Counted from the first letter of the stretch, positions 31,427-40,314 are shown. The stretch is 64,000 bases of DNA from JABFRG01 sp046351415 (GCA_046351415.1 JAXLYO010000002.1:248001-312000), one strand, 5' to 3'. The notes: a model not told the origin generated them from the sequence alone. Numbers and translations are program-made.

Positions 31427-34060
31427 TCAGGCTTTGAGTCGCGCTTCGCGCTCTTCGGCGAGGGCCGCATATCTGCGCGCCTCCGCTTGGGCATCCGGGT
31501 TTCCGACGAACTCGGAAGATGTGGAGAGGAGGTCGGCGTAAGCGCGGTAGCTCCGGGAAAGCTCCACCTGATTGCCGATCGCCTCGAAGATGCGAATCGA
31601 TTCGTGCAGATGCTCTCGCGCTTCGTGGGCACTCGGTCCACCCGCGCTGCCTGCTGCGACCACTTCTCCGAGCACGCGCAGGGCGATGCCGAGCTGCACC
31701 TTGCTGTCGAGTTCGCGGAGGAGTTCGACGGCGCGCCCGGTCCACTCGCGGGCCTTGGTCAAGTCTCTGCGTGCGAGGTGCGCCTTCCCGAGGCCACGGA
31801 TGGCTTCGGCGACCCCGAGCTTGTCGCCGAGCTCTTCGGCCACTTCCCGCCCCTGTTCGAAGCACGCAATCGCCAAGTCGGGTTGTTTGAGACGTGTGTA
31901 GGTTTCACCCAGATTGACGACCACGAGGCCGACGCGCGCCTTGTCGTTGCTCTCTTTGGCCACGGTGAGGGCTTCGTTGAAGAGCGCGAGCGCGCGGGCA
32001 TCGTCGCTCTGGTCTTGCGCGACGGTGCCGAGATTGTTCAGCGTCACGCTGACGCCCACGAGATCGCCAATCTCGCGGCGAATCTGCAACGCTTGCTCGA
32101 ACGCCTGACGAGCTTCGGCGTATTGCCCCGAATCTTGATAGACGAGTCCCAAATTGTTGAGCGAGAGAGCGATGGATCGACGGTCACCAAGGCGCCTACG
32201 CATGGCAAGGGAGCGCTTCGTGGCCTCGAGGGCGCGCTCGTAGTCGCCGCGCAGCCAATAGAGCTTTCCGATATCGTCGATGGTGCTCGCGAGACCGCGT
32301 TCGTCCTTGGCGGCCTCGAATAGGCCGAGGGCGGCTTCGAGATGGGGCGTCGCTTCGTCGAGGCGGCCCATGTCTCGATACAAGCGCCCGATACGGCCGT
32401 GCGCTGCTCCCCCCTTCGCTTTGAGGTCGAGGCGATACGCGAGCTCGAGCATGTTGCGGAACGTCGCCTCGGCTTCATCGGTGCGCCCGAGAAGGTGGAG
32501 AACGTCGCCGTAGTGATGGTAGGCGATCATCAACTCTTCGATGCGCGCCGAGCTGCCCGATGACGCATAAAGCGAGAGTCCTTTCGCGTAGAGCTCGGCC
32601 GCCTTCGCATTGGCGTAGTGCGATCGCGCGACGGCCGCTGCCTCCATGTACGCCGCCGCAGCACGGGCGTGGAAGCCCGCGAGCTCGTAGTGCTTCGCGA
32701 GAAGCGTGAGCTGCTCTTCGTTGTCGCGCACGTTCGGCTTGAACGAAAGCCAATCGGCGAGGCCCGCATGGCAACGCTTCTGAATCGCCATGGGCACTTG
32801 CTTGCTGAGCGTTTCGCGCTCGAGGTTGTGCTTGAAGACGTACTCGTCGTCTCCGGGGAACGTACTGTCGGGAAGGCGCAGAATGTAGTCGCGCGAGGTG
32901 AGCTGCTCGAGCATGAGCTTCACCGCCACCTGCGGCGGATCGGCCGTTGCACTCCAGAGCCCGGGACGACTCTTCTCGCTTCGACGAAGGGCGACGAGGC
33001 CTCCCTCCCAGAAGACGCCTCCCATCATGGCCGCGTATTCGAGGAGCGTGCGTTCTTCGGGAGAGAGCGATGCGATGCGCGCTTCGACGGCGTCTTGTAC
33101 GGTGAGCGGAAGGCGGACACCTTCGAGACGCTCCTCGTGGATGATCCACCGATCTTGCTCCGCGAGGGGGTCTTCGCTTTCGAGAACGTTCATCTCGAAG
33201 AAGACACTCACCATCTGCTCGAGCAAAGCAGGGTTTCCACCCGCGAGGGTGCACGCGGCGTCGATGAGATCTTCGACCGCCGGCACATCACCGCAAGGCG
33301 CAAGCAAGTCTTGCATGACGGTGGCTGCGTCCGCTTCGGAGAGGGGGCCGAGGTCCAACGTGGCGTGGAACTCGTTCGAGCCCCCCCAGTCGTCGCACCG
33401 CGTGACGACATCGGGCCTTCCGACGCAAATGAAGAAGATCGGCGCCTGCGTCTCGCGCATGAGGTAGCGCAGGAGTTCGAGCGACTCCGTCGACGCGTGA
33501 TGGAGGTCGTCGAACAAGAGGACCATGGGCCCTGATTGGCTCGCCGCATCGCTTTCGAAAAACCGACGCATGACCGCCCGGCGAAGGTGGCTCGCTTGCG
33601 AAGCGTCTGCGGCGAGTGCGCGAATGAGCGGGGAGTCGAAGAACTCGAGCCCCATGAGCTGCCCGAGGAAGTAACAGACGTCGCCGACCTTGCGGTCTCC
33701 CAAGACCTTCGCCACCTCGGCGCGAACGGCCTCCTTCTGCTCTTCCGCGCTCATGCCTTCGACGAGACCGAAGCGTGACCGGAGCAGGCGTGCGAAGACG
33801 CCGAACGTCGCGTCCCCTTCCCTCGTGCCGCCGCGATAGACCCGCGAGCTTCGGCTGTGTTGAGCGCGGCGCAAAAAGTCGCGCACGAGCCTCGTTTTGC
33901 CGATGCCAGCAGAGCCGAGAACCGTCAGCGAGCGAACCTTGCCATCCAGTTGAACGAGCGCGAGGCGGTCTTCGAGCTCACGCAGCTCTGCCGCGCGACC
34001 GAACAGTTGGCCGCCACCGTGAGCGCCGTGATCAGGGCTGCTCTTGCTGAACTCGGACAT
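31427..34060 (-). CDS. Large AAA-type ATPase with C-terminal TPR array
   Basis: An 877-residue protein. Residues ~20-330 form an orc1/STAND-like ATPase: FGRAAELRELEDRLA, Walker A VLGSAGIGKTRLVRDFL, Walker B MVLLFDDLHHAS, and a sensor region ICVGRPDVV. The rest, from about residue 430, is a run of about ten tetratricopeptide units (for example ALSLNNLGLVYQDSGQYAEA, TLNNLGTVAQDQSDDARAL). This ATPase-TPR module is usually attached to a kinase or LuxR HTH in myxobacteria; here neither is present. It may act as a scaffold or signal integrator. No adjacent partner gene is obvious. Confidence 0.85.
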   Translation of the reverse strand: MSEFSKSSPDHGAHGGGQLFGRAAELRELEDRLALVQLDGKVRSLTVLGSAGIGKTRLVRDFLRRAQHSRSSRVYRGGTREGDATFGVFARLLRSRFGLVEGMSAEEQKEAVRAEVAKVLGDRKVGDVCYFLGQLMGLEFFDSPLIRALAADASQASHLRRAVMRRFFESDAASQSGPMVLLFDDLHHASTESLELLRYLMRETQAPIFFICVGRPDVVTRCDDWGGSNEFHATLDLGPLSEADAATVMQDLLAPCGDVPAVEDLIDAACTLAGGNPALLEQMVSVFFEMNVLESEDPLAEQDRWIIHEERLEGVRLPLTVQDAVEARIASLSPEERTLLEYAAMMGGVFWEGGLVALRRSEKSRPGLWSATADPPQVAVKLMLEQLTSRDYILRLPDSTFPGDDEYVFKHNLERETLSKQVPMAIQKRCHAGLADWLSFKPNVRDNEEQLTLLAKHYELAGFHARAAAAYMEAAAVARSHYANAKAAELYAKGLSLYASSGSSARIEELMIAYHHYGDVLHLLGRTDEAEATFRNMLELAYRLDLKAKGGAAHGRIGRLYRDMGRLDEATPHLEAALGLFEAAKDERGLASTIDDIGKLYWLRGDYERALEATKRSLAMRRRLGDRRSIALSLNNLGLVYQDSGQYAEARQAFEQALQIRREIGDLVGVSVTLNNLGTVAQDQSDDARALALFNEALTVAKESNDKARVGLVVVNLGETYTRLKQPDLAIACFEQGREVAEELGDKLGVAEAIRGLGKAHLARRDLTKAREWTGRAVELLRELDSKVQLGIALRVLGEVVAAGSAGGPSAHEAREHLHESIRIFEAIGNQVELSRSYRAYADLLSTSSEFVGNPDAQAEARRYAALAEEREARLKA

Positions 34061-34140
34061 GGGTACCTCTCATCCTACGCGAAGGAGGTCCGAGGTCCCA
34101 TGTGAAATAGGTCGCGAAGGAGGCGCTTCCTGTCGCTTAG

Positions 34141-34171
34141 GGGCTGTCCCGGGATGATTTTGGGACAGCCC
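34141..34171 (-). terminator. Perfect 10-bp hairpin downstream of the MepA-like gene
   Basis: GGGCTGTCCC at 34141-34150 and GGGACAGCCC at 34162-34171 form a perfect stem with an 11-base loop, 17 bases after the stop of the leftward peptidase gene. No T-run follows in the transcribed direction, so if it is a terminator it is not a classic intrinsic one. It also blocks nothing on the other strand. A mobile palindromic repeat is another possibility. Confidence 0.5.
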
Positions 34172-34188
34172 ACAGCCGTCCGATGGTC

Positions 34189-35442
34189 CTAGTGCTCGTC
34201 GGGGCTGGCCGAGACCGGACCGTCGACGTCGTCGAAGCTTCGATCCGGAGCAGTGGCGCCCTTCGAGTCCTTCTCAGCCGGCTCGGAAGCGCTCGGGGAT
34301 TCCGGCTTTTCCGTCTTTTCGATGCGCGCAGGAATGACCACCGAATCGAGACCTTGGATGCGGGGCCCGAGGAGCTTCGAAAGTCCGTCCTCCTCCTCGG
34401 CCGGCTTCTCCGCAGGCTTCGCGGCCTTCGGTGCTGCGGGCTTCTCGACCTTTGCGGACTTCGAGTGCGCCGGGCTCGGCGTGCTGGCAGGCGTCTTCGC
34501 GCCGGGCGCATGGCTCGCGGGGTGGTCCTTCCCGCTCCCTGCGTGGCGTGCGATCGGATTCTTCCGATGCTTCGCAGGCGTCGGCAGCTCGATGCACTCC
34601 GTCATGTTCTTCGGGCATCCGATGCGCACGTGGAAGTGATCGTCGTGCGGGAGCGACCCACGCGGCTGGGCGAGGAGCTCGGAAGCGCGTTCACGGATGT
34701 CGGGGTGTGCCCCCACGTGCTTGGCGTAGGCGAGGAGGCGTTCCCGCAAGGGCGTCGCCACGAAGATGTGCGTGATGTGGACCTCCGGGTCTGTCACGAG
34801 GGCCGCAACGAGCTCCCAATTTCGCGCATCGTCGAAGACTGCGCCGGGCCAGTGCTCTGCTTTGCCGTTCCCGTCGAAGGCCACGAAGCCATCCGAGAGC
34901 AGGGCCTTGCCCTGAGCGTTCTTCACGTAAAACCCGATATCTGCATCACGTCCGCTTTCGTGAGACGCATGCCGATCGATCTCCCCACCGTGGCGTTGCG
35001 AGACGTGCCCCAGGTTCATGACGCTTCCAGGGAAGCGCTTCGCCACTTGGTTCGATGCCCGCTGAATCATGTGCACGATCGATGGAAGCCCCCAGCGCAC
35101 GTCGTGCTGCGCGTAGGCCGGAGCGAACCTGAGGGAAGCCGAAGGCTCGATGTGCATGCCGTTTTCCAGCTTCCCGTCCGTCGGGGAGCCAACACTCACC
35201 GCTCGCGGAGCCAGGCTCGCCGTTCGCGTGTCGCCCTTCTTCCCGGCAGCTGCGCCCTTGGCGGCGGTGGCAACGACCGGAGTGATCGTGCCGGCTTGCG
35301 CCGAGTGGCGATGCGTGCGCGCCGGTGCTCGCTTTGCCCTGGCAGGCGCGGCCTCGGCCGACGCGGCAAAAGCCGAACACGCGAGACCGAGGAGCAAGGC
35401 CAAAGGGGCGAGCCGAGGAATACGGGTGACGAGGGTGCGCAC
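34189..35442 (-). CDS. Penicillin-insensitive murein endopeptidase-like protein (MepA/M74)
   Basis: A secreted 417-residue LAS-type zinc peptidase. The signal peptide is MRTLVTRIPRLAPLALLLGL with cleavage near SAEAAPA. I therefore chose the GTG at 35442 over a TTG at 35478. The catalytic region has HASHESGRDADIGFYV (zinc His and Asp) and LPHDDHFHVRIGCP (His-x-His end), the same layout as MepA, which cuts DD and LD crosslinks in peptidoglycan. The C-terminal ~140 residues are Lys/Pro/Ala/Glu-rich and disordered, an addition absent from E. coli MepA. It is divergent from the encapsulin gene. Confidence 0.85.
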   Translation of the reverse strand: MRTLVTRIPRLAPLALLLGLACSAFAASAEAAPARAKRAPARTHRHSAQAGTITPVVATAAKGAAAGKKGDTRTASLAPRAVSVGSPTDGKLENGMHIEPSASLRFAPAYAQHDVRWGLPSIVHMIQRASNQVAKRFPGSVMNLGHVSQRHGGEIDRHASHESGRDADIGFYVKNAQGKALLSDGFVAFDGNGKAEHWPGAVFDDARNWELVAALVTDPEVHITHIFVATPLRERLLAYAKHVGAHPDIRERASELLAQPRGSLPHDDHFHVRIGCPKNMTECIELPTPAKHRKNPIARHAGSGKDHPASHAPGAKTPASTPSPAHSKSAKVEKPAAPKAAKPAEKPAEEEDGLSKLLGPRIQGLDSVVIPARIEKTEKPESPSASEPAEKDSKGATAPDRSFDDVDGPVSASPDEH

Positions 35443-35525
35443 GGTCCGAAAGCAACACGCCCGGCAAAAGTGGGCCAAATTTTGTGCCTTTCGGCATTCC
35501 CGATGAGCTACCCTGCCGCCAAACC

Positions 35526-36458
35526 ATGACCACTCCTGCGCAAATGCCGAACCCTTCGCTACTCACCGCAGAACAAGCTTATCAGCTGGCCAACGTCACG
35601 AAGACGGCGCCGCAATGGGTGGGCACGACGCCTCGATGGCTCGTCAGCCTCCTTCCGTGGGTTCCGCTCGAAGCCGGAACCTATCGCGTGAACAAAGTGA
35701 AGGAGGGCTCGGAAGCCAACATCGGCATCCAGTGCAGCCCGAGTGATGGGGAGGTGCTTCCCCGCGCCGGGATCGAGTACGAAGAGCAGCCGCGCGAGTA
35801 CACGTTGAGTACGGTCACGACGACGCTCGAAGTTCCGACGCGCATTTCCGACCTCTACCGCAGTCCGATGGACCAAGTGCGCGAGCAACTCGCCGTGCTC
35901 ATCGAGATGGTGAAAGAGCGCCAGGAGAGCGAACTCATCAACAACCCGAACTACGGCCTCCTCGCGAGTGCGGTGCCTTCGATGCGCATCTCTACGCGCA
36001 AAGGCCCTCCGACGCCGGACGACCTCGACGAGCTCATCTCCAAGGTTTGGAAAGAGCCCGCGTTCTTCCTCGCGCACCCGAAAGCCATCGCAGCCATCGG
36101 GCGTGAGTGCACGAAGCGCGGAGTCCCGCCGCCGACGGTCACGCTCTTCGGCTCGCCCTTCATCACGTGGCGCGGCCTTCCCATCATCGCGTGCGACAAG
36201 CTTCGCATCGGTGACGACCAACGCACAAACATTCTCCTCATGCGCACGGGCGAAAAGAAGCGCGGCGTCGTCGGGCTCTTCCAACCGGGCCTCCCGGGCG
36301 AGGCGGCCCCCAGCCTCTCGGTTCGGCACATGGGCATCAATCAGCGCGGCGGGGCCGAGTACCTCGTCTCGCTCTACTGCTCGGCGGCCGTCCTCACGGA
36401 CGACGCACTCGGCGTGCTCGAAAACGTCGATGTGAGCGCCTACCATGACTACAAGTGA
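35526..36458 (+). CDS. Family 2A encapsulin shell protein (SrpI-like)
   Basis: A 310-residue HK97-fold shell protein. It has the family 2 layout: an N-terminal extension with LTAEQAYQLANVTKTAPQW, TPRWLVSLLPWVPLEAGTYRV, an E-loop region EYTLSTVTTTLEVPTRISDL, and a long domain rich in charged helices (PMDQVREQLAVLIEMVKERQE, RQESELINNPNYGLL). Established for the family: these shells self-assemble into ~25 nm cages and enclose a cysteine desulfurase, which allows storage of sulfur. The gene overlaps the desulfurase gene by 14 bases. The start at ATG 35526 follows from the alignment-like N-terminus. No E-loop cyclic-nucleotide domain is present, so it is 2A and not 2B. Confidence 0.93.
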   Translation: MTTPAQMPNPSLLTAEQAYQLANVTKTAPQWVGTTPRWLVSLLPWVPLEAGTYRVNKVKEGSEANIGIQCSPSDGEVLPRAGIEYEEQPREYTLSTVTTTLEVPTRISDLYRSPMDQVREQLAVLIEMVKERQESELINNPNYGLLASAVPSMRISTRKGPPTPDDLDELISKVWKEPAFFLAHPKAIAAIGRECTKRGVPPPTVTLFGSPFITWRGLPIIACDKLRIGDDQRTNILLMRTGEKKRGVVGLFQPGLPGEAAPSLSVRHMGINQRGGAEYLVSLYCSAAVLTDDALGVLENVDVSAYHDYK

Positions 36459-38250
36459 TCCGAATGGCCTCGCAGGCGCTCTCGGTCGAGAGATCGAAGC
36501 GCTCGCGAACCAGTTCTTCAAAGGCGCCCCCGCGAGCCCGTCGAACGGCGTCGTAGCGCCTAACGCCGCCGGCATCAGCGCGCCTTCATTTACGCAGAAT
36601 GGCCCGCCCATGCCCGGTGCGATGCACACGCCGCCCCTCGCAGCGGCGCCCATGCCGAAAGAGTCGGACCTCCGCAATGCGCCGGCTCTCTTCGCAGAGC
36701 CGCTCGGCACGACCCCGCTTGCACTCCATTTGGCGCGCGAGCCGGGGAATCTCGGCGGCGACGGAAGCGTACCGTACTTCCTTGCGCTCGCAGGAAGCCC
36801 CGCCGCACCGGCAGGAGCGATGCCCACCGGAAGCGCCATGCCCCCCACGTCCCAATCGACCGTGCCGGTGTCGGGCGCAGCGCCCGTCCCCACTGGAAGC
36901 GCCGTTCCCGCAGGAGCCGCAAGCCCGAGTACGACATACGCCTATTCGCCGACGTTCGAAGCGCTGGGCGCGCCCAGCACGTCCGACGACATGAGCGGCG
37001 TTGCGCGGTCGAGTCGTTCTCGTCCGCTCGAGCCGAACGTCGTCAAACGTGACTTTCCCATCCTGCGCGAGCGCGTCCACGGCAAGCCCCTCGTGTGGCT
37101 CGACAGCGCGGCGACCACGCAGAAACCCCAGTGCGTCATCGACCGCATCTCGTCGTTCTACGAACACGAGAACTCCAACGTGCACAGAGCGGCTCATGCA
37201 ATGGCCGCACGAGCGACGGACGCGTACGAGGCCGCCCGCGACAAGGTTCGTGAGTTCCTCAACGCCCCTTCGGCGCAGAACATCGTCTTCGCGCGAGGGA
37301 CGACCGAGGCGATTAACCTCGTCGCACAGAGCTGGGGTCGCCGCAACGTCCATGAAGGCGACGAGATCGTCATCACGTGGCTCGAGCACCACGCCAACAT
37401 CGTTCCGTGGCAGCAGCTATGCCGTGAACGCGGCGCGAAGCTACGAGTCGCCCCCGTCGACTCTCGCGGCGACGTCATCCTCGAAGAGTACGAGAAGCTC
37501 CTTGGTCCGAAGACGCGGATTGTCTCGATGACACAGGTGTCGAATGCGCTCGGGACGATCGTTCCCGTGCGCGAGATGACGGCCATGGCCAAACGCCATG
37601 GCGCATGCGTCCTCATCGATGGCGCGCAAGCCGTCTCGCACATGCCCGTGGACGTGCAGGCCCTCGGTCCAGACTTCTACGTCTTTTCTGGACACAAGGT
37701 CTTCGCACCTACCGGTATCGGCGTTCTCTACGGAAAGAGCGATGTCCTAGAAGCCATGCCTCCTTGGCAAGGCGGCGGCAACATGATCGCCGACGTCACG
37801 TTCGAGCGAACACTCTACCAGCCCCCACCCGGTCGCTTCGAAGCCGGGACCGGTAACATCGCGGACGCTGTCGGACTCGGTGCAGCTATCGATTACGTGC
37901 GCGAGCTCGGGATGGAAAACATCTCCCGCTACGAGCACGAGCTTCTGCACTATGCAGAAGGCGAACTCGCACGGGTCCCGGGCCTCCACATGGTGGGCGC
38001 GCCTCGGGAGAAGGCCGGCGTGCTCTCTTTCGTCCTCGATGGTCATCGCAGCGAAGACGTCGGGTCCGCTCTCGACCAGGACGGCATCGCCGTTCGCTCC
38101 GGTCACCACTGCGCGCAGCCAATTCTCCGCCGCTTCGGACACGAAAGCACCGTCCGTGCGTCCCTTGCACCGTACAACACGCGCGAAGACATCGACGCGC
38201 TCGTGCGCACCTTGTGCCGGCTCCAGGCAAACCATCCCCACGGTCGCTGA
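36445..38250 (+). CDS. Encapsulated cysteine desulfurase with N-terminal cargo-loading extension (SufS type)
   Basis: A 601-residue PLP enzyme. Residues 1-~195 are Ala/Pro/Gly/Ser-rich and low complexity, with islands that look conserved (ALGREIEALANQFFKGAP, GDGSVPYFLALAG, TYAYSPTFEALG). From ~198 it is a complete SufS-type desulfurase: LEHHANIVPWQQL, VLIDGAQAVSHMPVDV, Lys418 in FSGHKVFAPTG, and the catalytic Cys556 in RSGHHCAQPILR. Known for family 2A cargos: this disordered domain docks the enzyme inside the shell, and the enzyme releases sulfane sulfur from L-cysteine. It overlaps the shell gene, ensuring co-translation. A rhodanese gene follows at 38417. Confidence 0.94.
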   Translation: MTTSDPNGLAGALGREIEALANQFFKGAPASPSNGVVAPNAAGISAPSFTQNGPPMPGAMHTPPLAAAPMPKESDLRNAPALFAEPLGTTPLALHLAREPGNLGGDGSVPYFLALAGSPAAPAGAMPTGSAMPPTSQSTVPVSGAAPVPTGSAVPAGAASPSTTYAYSPTFEALGAPSTSDDMSGVARSSRSRPLEPNVVKRDFPILRERVHGKPLVWLDSAATTQKPQCVIDRISSFYEHENSNVHRAAHAMAARATDAYEAARDKVREFLNAPSAQNIVFARGTTEAINLVAQSWGRRNVHEGDEIVITWLEHHANIVPWQQLCRERGAKLRVAPVDSRGDVILEEYEKLLGPKTRIVSMTQVSNALGTIVPVREMTAMAKRHGACVLIDGAQAVSHMPVDVQALGPDFYVFSGHKVFAPTGIGVLYGKSDVLEAMPPWQGGGNMIADVTFERTLYQPPPGRFEAGTGNIADAVGLGAAIDYVRELGMENISRYEHELLHYAEGELARVPGLHMVGAPREKAGVLSFVLDGHRSEDVGSALDQDGIAVRSGHHCAQPILRRFGHESTVRASLAPYNTREDIDALVRTLCRLQANHPHGR

Positions 38251-38267
38251 AGACGACGGCGGGGATG
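38233..38267 (+). terminator. Imperfect hairpin across the desulfurase stop codon
   Basis: CATCCCC at 38233-38239 pairs with GGGGATG at 38261-38267; an inner GTCG/CGAC pair extends it. It spans the stop codon and has no T-run. It may weaken read-through from the encapsulin operon into the rhodanese, but this is tentative. Confidence 0.3.
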
Positions 38268-38381
38268 CCTGCACATCGTCCGATATGACGGACATCATCC
38301 GGCACCCACACATGGATACGTAGACACACCGCACGTAACCATTCGTAACAACAATATTTTCAAATATTTCTGGGGCCACCC

Positions 38382-38416
38382 CTGGCGGACAGAAAAGCGT
38401 CCGTTATAATGGACGC
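38382..38416 (+). promoter_or_regulatory. Promoter/operator of the rhodanese gene
   Basis: A perfect TATAAT at 38405-38410 lies inside the inverted repeat GCGTCC-gttataat-GGACGC (38397-38416), which ends directly at the ATG. At 17 bases upstream is CTGGCG (38382-38387), a weak -35. An AT-rich island (38347-38370, with AATATT and AAATATTT palindromes) precedes it. The start point would coincide with the ATG, so the message may be leaderless; a regulator bound to the repeat would cover the -10. Confidence 0.55.
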
Positions 38417-38746
38417 ATGGTTCAGTCGATCACTGCAAAGCAAGCGTCGGAACTCATCGCCAAGGGCGCCGTTCACGTCATCGACGTGCGCGAACACGCT
38501 GAATTCGCGGGAGGTCACATCGCAGGCGCCCGGCTCTTGCCACTCGGCCACATCCAAACGAATCCGAAGGGCACCCTCCCGGGAGACGGCGTCCTCTTCG
38601 TTTGCGCGGCGGGCGTTCGCAGCCAAACGGCCGCGCGCCTTGCCCGACAGCACGGCGCGACGAAGGTCTACTCGCTGATCGGCGGCACGCGCGCCTGGGC
38701 AAACGCCGGGCTTCCGCTCGTTCATCCGCTCGCGCACTCAGCGTAA
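38417..38746 (+). CDS. Single-domain rhodanese-like sulfurtransferase
   Basis: A 109-residue rhodanese domain: VHVIDVREHAEFAGGHIAGA, then the catalytic loop LFVCAAGVRSQTAARLA, with the active cysteine at about 65, and a closing GGTRAWANAGLP. It can carry sulfur as a persulfide and pass it on. Its place directly after the encapsulin-desulfurase pair fits family knowledge, since rhodaneses are frequent in family 2A operons and could take sulfur released from the shell. It has its own promoter-like element and lacks a clear ribosome site. Confidence 0.9.
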   Translation: MVQSITAKQASELIAKGAVHVIDVREHAEFAGGHIAGARLLPLGHIQTNPKGTLPGDGVLFVCAAGVRSQTAARLARQHGATKVYSLIGGTRAWANAGLPLVHPLAHSA

Positions 38747-38877
38747 CGTTTCGGCAGAGCGCTCGAAACTCCGCACGATTTGCGTGTGCGCGCCGCCTTT
38801 GGAAGGAGCGAGGGCGAAGCGTCGTCACGTCTCGGGCCTTCCACCCGGAAGCCCCATCGGGTAGGGTTCCCGTCACC

Positions 38878-39624
38878 ATGGACAAGGTGAAAAAGAGCGC
38901 CAAAGAGGCGTGCGCCGACATCCCCGACGGCGCAACCATCCTCGCAGGTGGGTTCGGGCTATGCGGGATCCCCGAGAACTGCATCGCTGCTCTGCGCGAG
39001 CTCGGGCCGAAGGGCCTCACTTTCGTCTCGAACAACTGCGGGGTCGACGACTTCGGTTTGGGCGTGCTCCTGCAAAACCGCCAAATCGCCAAGATGATCT
39101 CGAGCTACGTCGGCGAGAACAAAGAGTTCGAGCGACAGTATCTCTCGGGTGAGCTCGAAGTAGAGCTCTGCCCCCAGGGCACACTCGCCGAGCGCGTTCG
39201 TGCGGGTGGCGCGGGTATCCCTGCCTTCTACACGCCGACGGGCGTCGGGACGGCGGTCTCCGATGGCGGTCTTCCCTTGAAGTACAACGCAGACGGCTCC
39301 GTCGCAAAGTACTCCGAGAAGAAAGAAGTGCGCTCGTTCGGCGGCCGGAACTACGTTCTCGAGCCTGCCATCACGGGGGACTTCGCCATCGTGAAGGCTT
39401 GGAAGGGCGACAAGAACGGCAATCTCGTCTACCGCCACACCGCCGCGAACTTCAACCCGATGATGGCGACCGCCGGCAAGGTGACCATCGCCGAAGTCGA
39501 GGAGCTCGTCGAAGTGGGCGAACTCGAGCCCAACCAAATCCACACCCCCGGAATTTACGTGCAGCGCATCTTCCGAGGTGCGTCCTATCAGAAGCGCATC
39601 GAGCGCCGCACGGTTCGGAAATAA
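38878..39624 (+). CDS. scoA: 3-oxoacid CoA-transferase, subunit A
   Basis: Alpha subunit of a succinyl-CoA:3-ketoacid CoA-transferase type enzyme (SCOT). Family features are the glycine-rich CoA loop AGGFGLCGIPENCI near residue 22, SNNCGVDDFGLG, CPQGTLAERVRAGGAG and GIPAFYTPTGVGT. Length 248 is normal for a split SCOT. With subunit B, 20 bases downstream, it moves CoA between succinate and acetoacetate or similar acids. The ATG at 38878 is preferred over longer frames that overlap the rhodanese gene. No ketone-body thiolase lies beside it, so the physiological acid pair is uncertain. Confidence 0.92.
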   Translation: MDKVKKSAKEACADIPDGATILAGGFGLCGIPENCIAALRELGPKGLTFVSNNCGVDDFGLGVLLQNRQIAKMISSYVGENKEFERQYLSGELEVELCPQGTLAERVRAGGAGIPAFYTPTGVGTAVSDGGLPLKYNADGSVAKYSEKKEVRSFGGRNYVLEPAITGDFAIVKAWKGDKNGNLVYRHTAANFNPMMATAGKVTIAEVEELVEVGELEPNQIHTPGIYVQRIFRGASYQKRIERRTVRK

Positions 39625-39644
39625 AAGAGGCGCGAGGAAACACC

Positions 39645-40313
39645 ATGAGCGAAAAGAAACCCCTCTCGCGAGACCAAATGGCGATGCGCGCGGCGCGCGA
39701 ACTCAAGGACGGCTTCTACGTCAACTTGGGTATCGGCATTCCGACCTTGGTCGCAAACTACATTCCCAAAGGTGTCGACGTCGTTCTCCAAAGTGAAAAC
39801 GGCCTCCTCGGCATCGGTCCCTACCCTGCCGAAAGCGAAGTCGACGCCGACCTCATCAACGCCGGCAAAGAGACCGTCACGATGCAAGCCGGCTCGGCCA
39901 TCTTCTCGAGCGCCGAGAGCTTCGCGATGATCCGTGGCGGCCACATCGACCTCGCTATCTTGGGTGCGATGCAAGTCTCCGAGCACGGTGACCTCGCGAA
40001 CTGGATGATTCCCGGAAAGATGGTCAAAGGCATGGGCGGTGCCATGGACCTCGTGGCCCGCGCGAAGCGCGTCGTCGTCGTCATGGATCACGCTGCGAAA
40101 GACGGCTCTCCGAAGATCTTGAAGACCTGCAACCTCCCGCTGACGGGGCTCCGCGTCGTGCACCGCATCATCACGGAGATCGCGACCATCGACATCACGA
40201 ACGAGGGCCTCGTGCTCAAGGAGGTCGCCCCGGGCCATTCCGCGCGCGAAATCCAAGACCGCACCGAGCCCACCCTGAAAGTCTCGAGCGACCTCACGGA
40301 GATGACCTTCTAG
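39645..40313 (+). CDS. scoB: 3-oxoacid CoA-transferase, subunit B
   Basis: Beta subunit, 222 residues. The catalytic glutamate that forms the glutamyl-CoA thioester is in QSENGLLGIGPYP, near residue 50. GHIDLAILGAMQVSEHGDLANW and IPGKMVKGMGGAMDL are also family hallmarks. GAGGAA lies about seven bases before the ATG at 39645. It is coupled to subunit A and lies immediately before accD, which begins two bases after its TAG stop. That places acyl-CoA interconversion next to malonyl-CoA formation. Confidence 0.93.
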   Translation: MSEKKPLSRDQMAMRAARELKDGFYVNLGIGIPTLVANYIPKGVDVVLQSENGLLGIGPYPAESEVDADLINAGKETVTMQAGSAIFSSAESFAMIRGGHIDLAILGAMQVSEHGDLANWMIPGKMVKGMGGAMDLVARAKRVVVVMDHAAKDGSPKILKTCNLPLTGLRVVHRIITEIATIDITNEGLVLKEVAPGHSAREIQDRTEPTLKVSSDLTEMTF

Positions 40314-40314
40314 A

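Noticed and set aside
35526..36458. Prophage capsid gene instead of encapsulin
   Set aside because: No terminase, portal, protease or tail genes nearby; a cysteine desulfurase with cargo extension overlaps it, the known encapsulin 2A arrangement.
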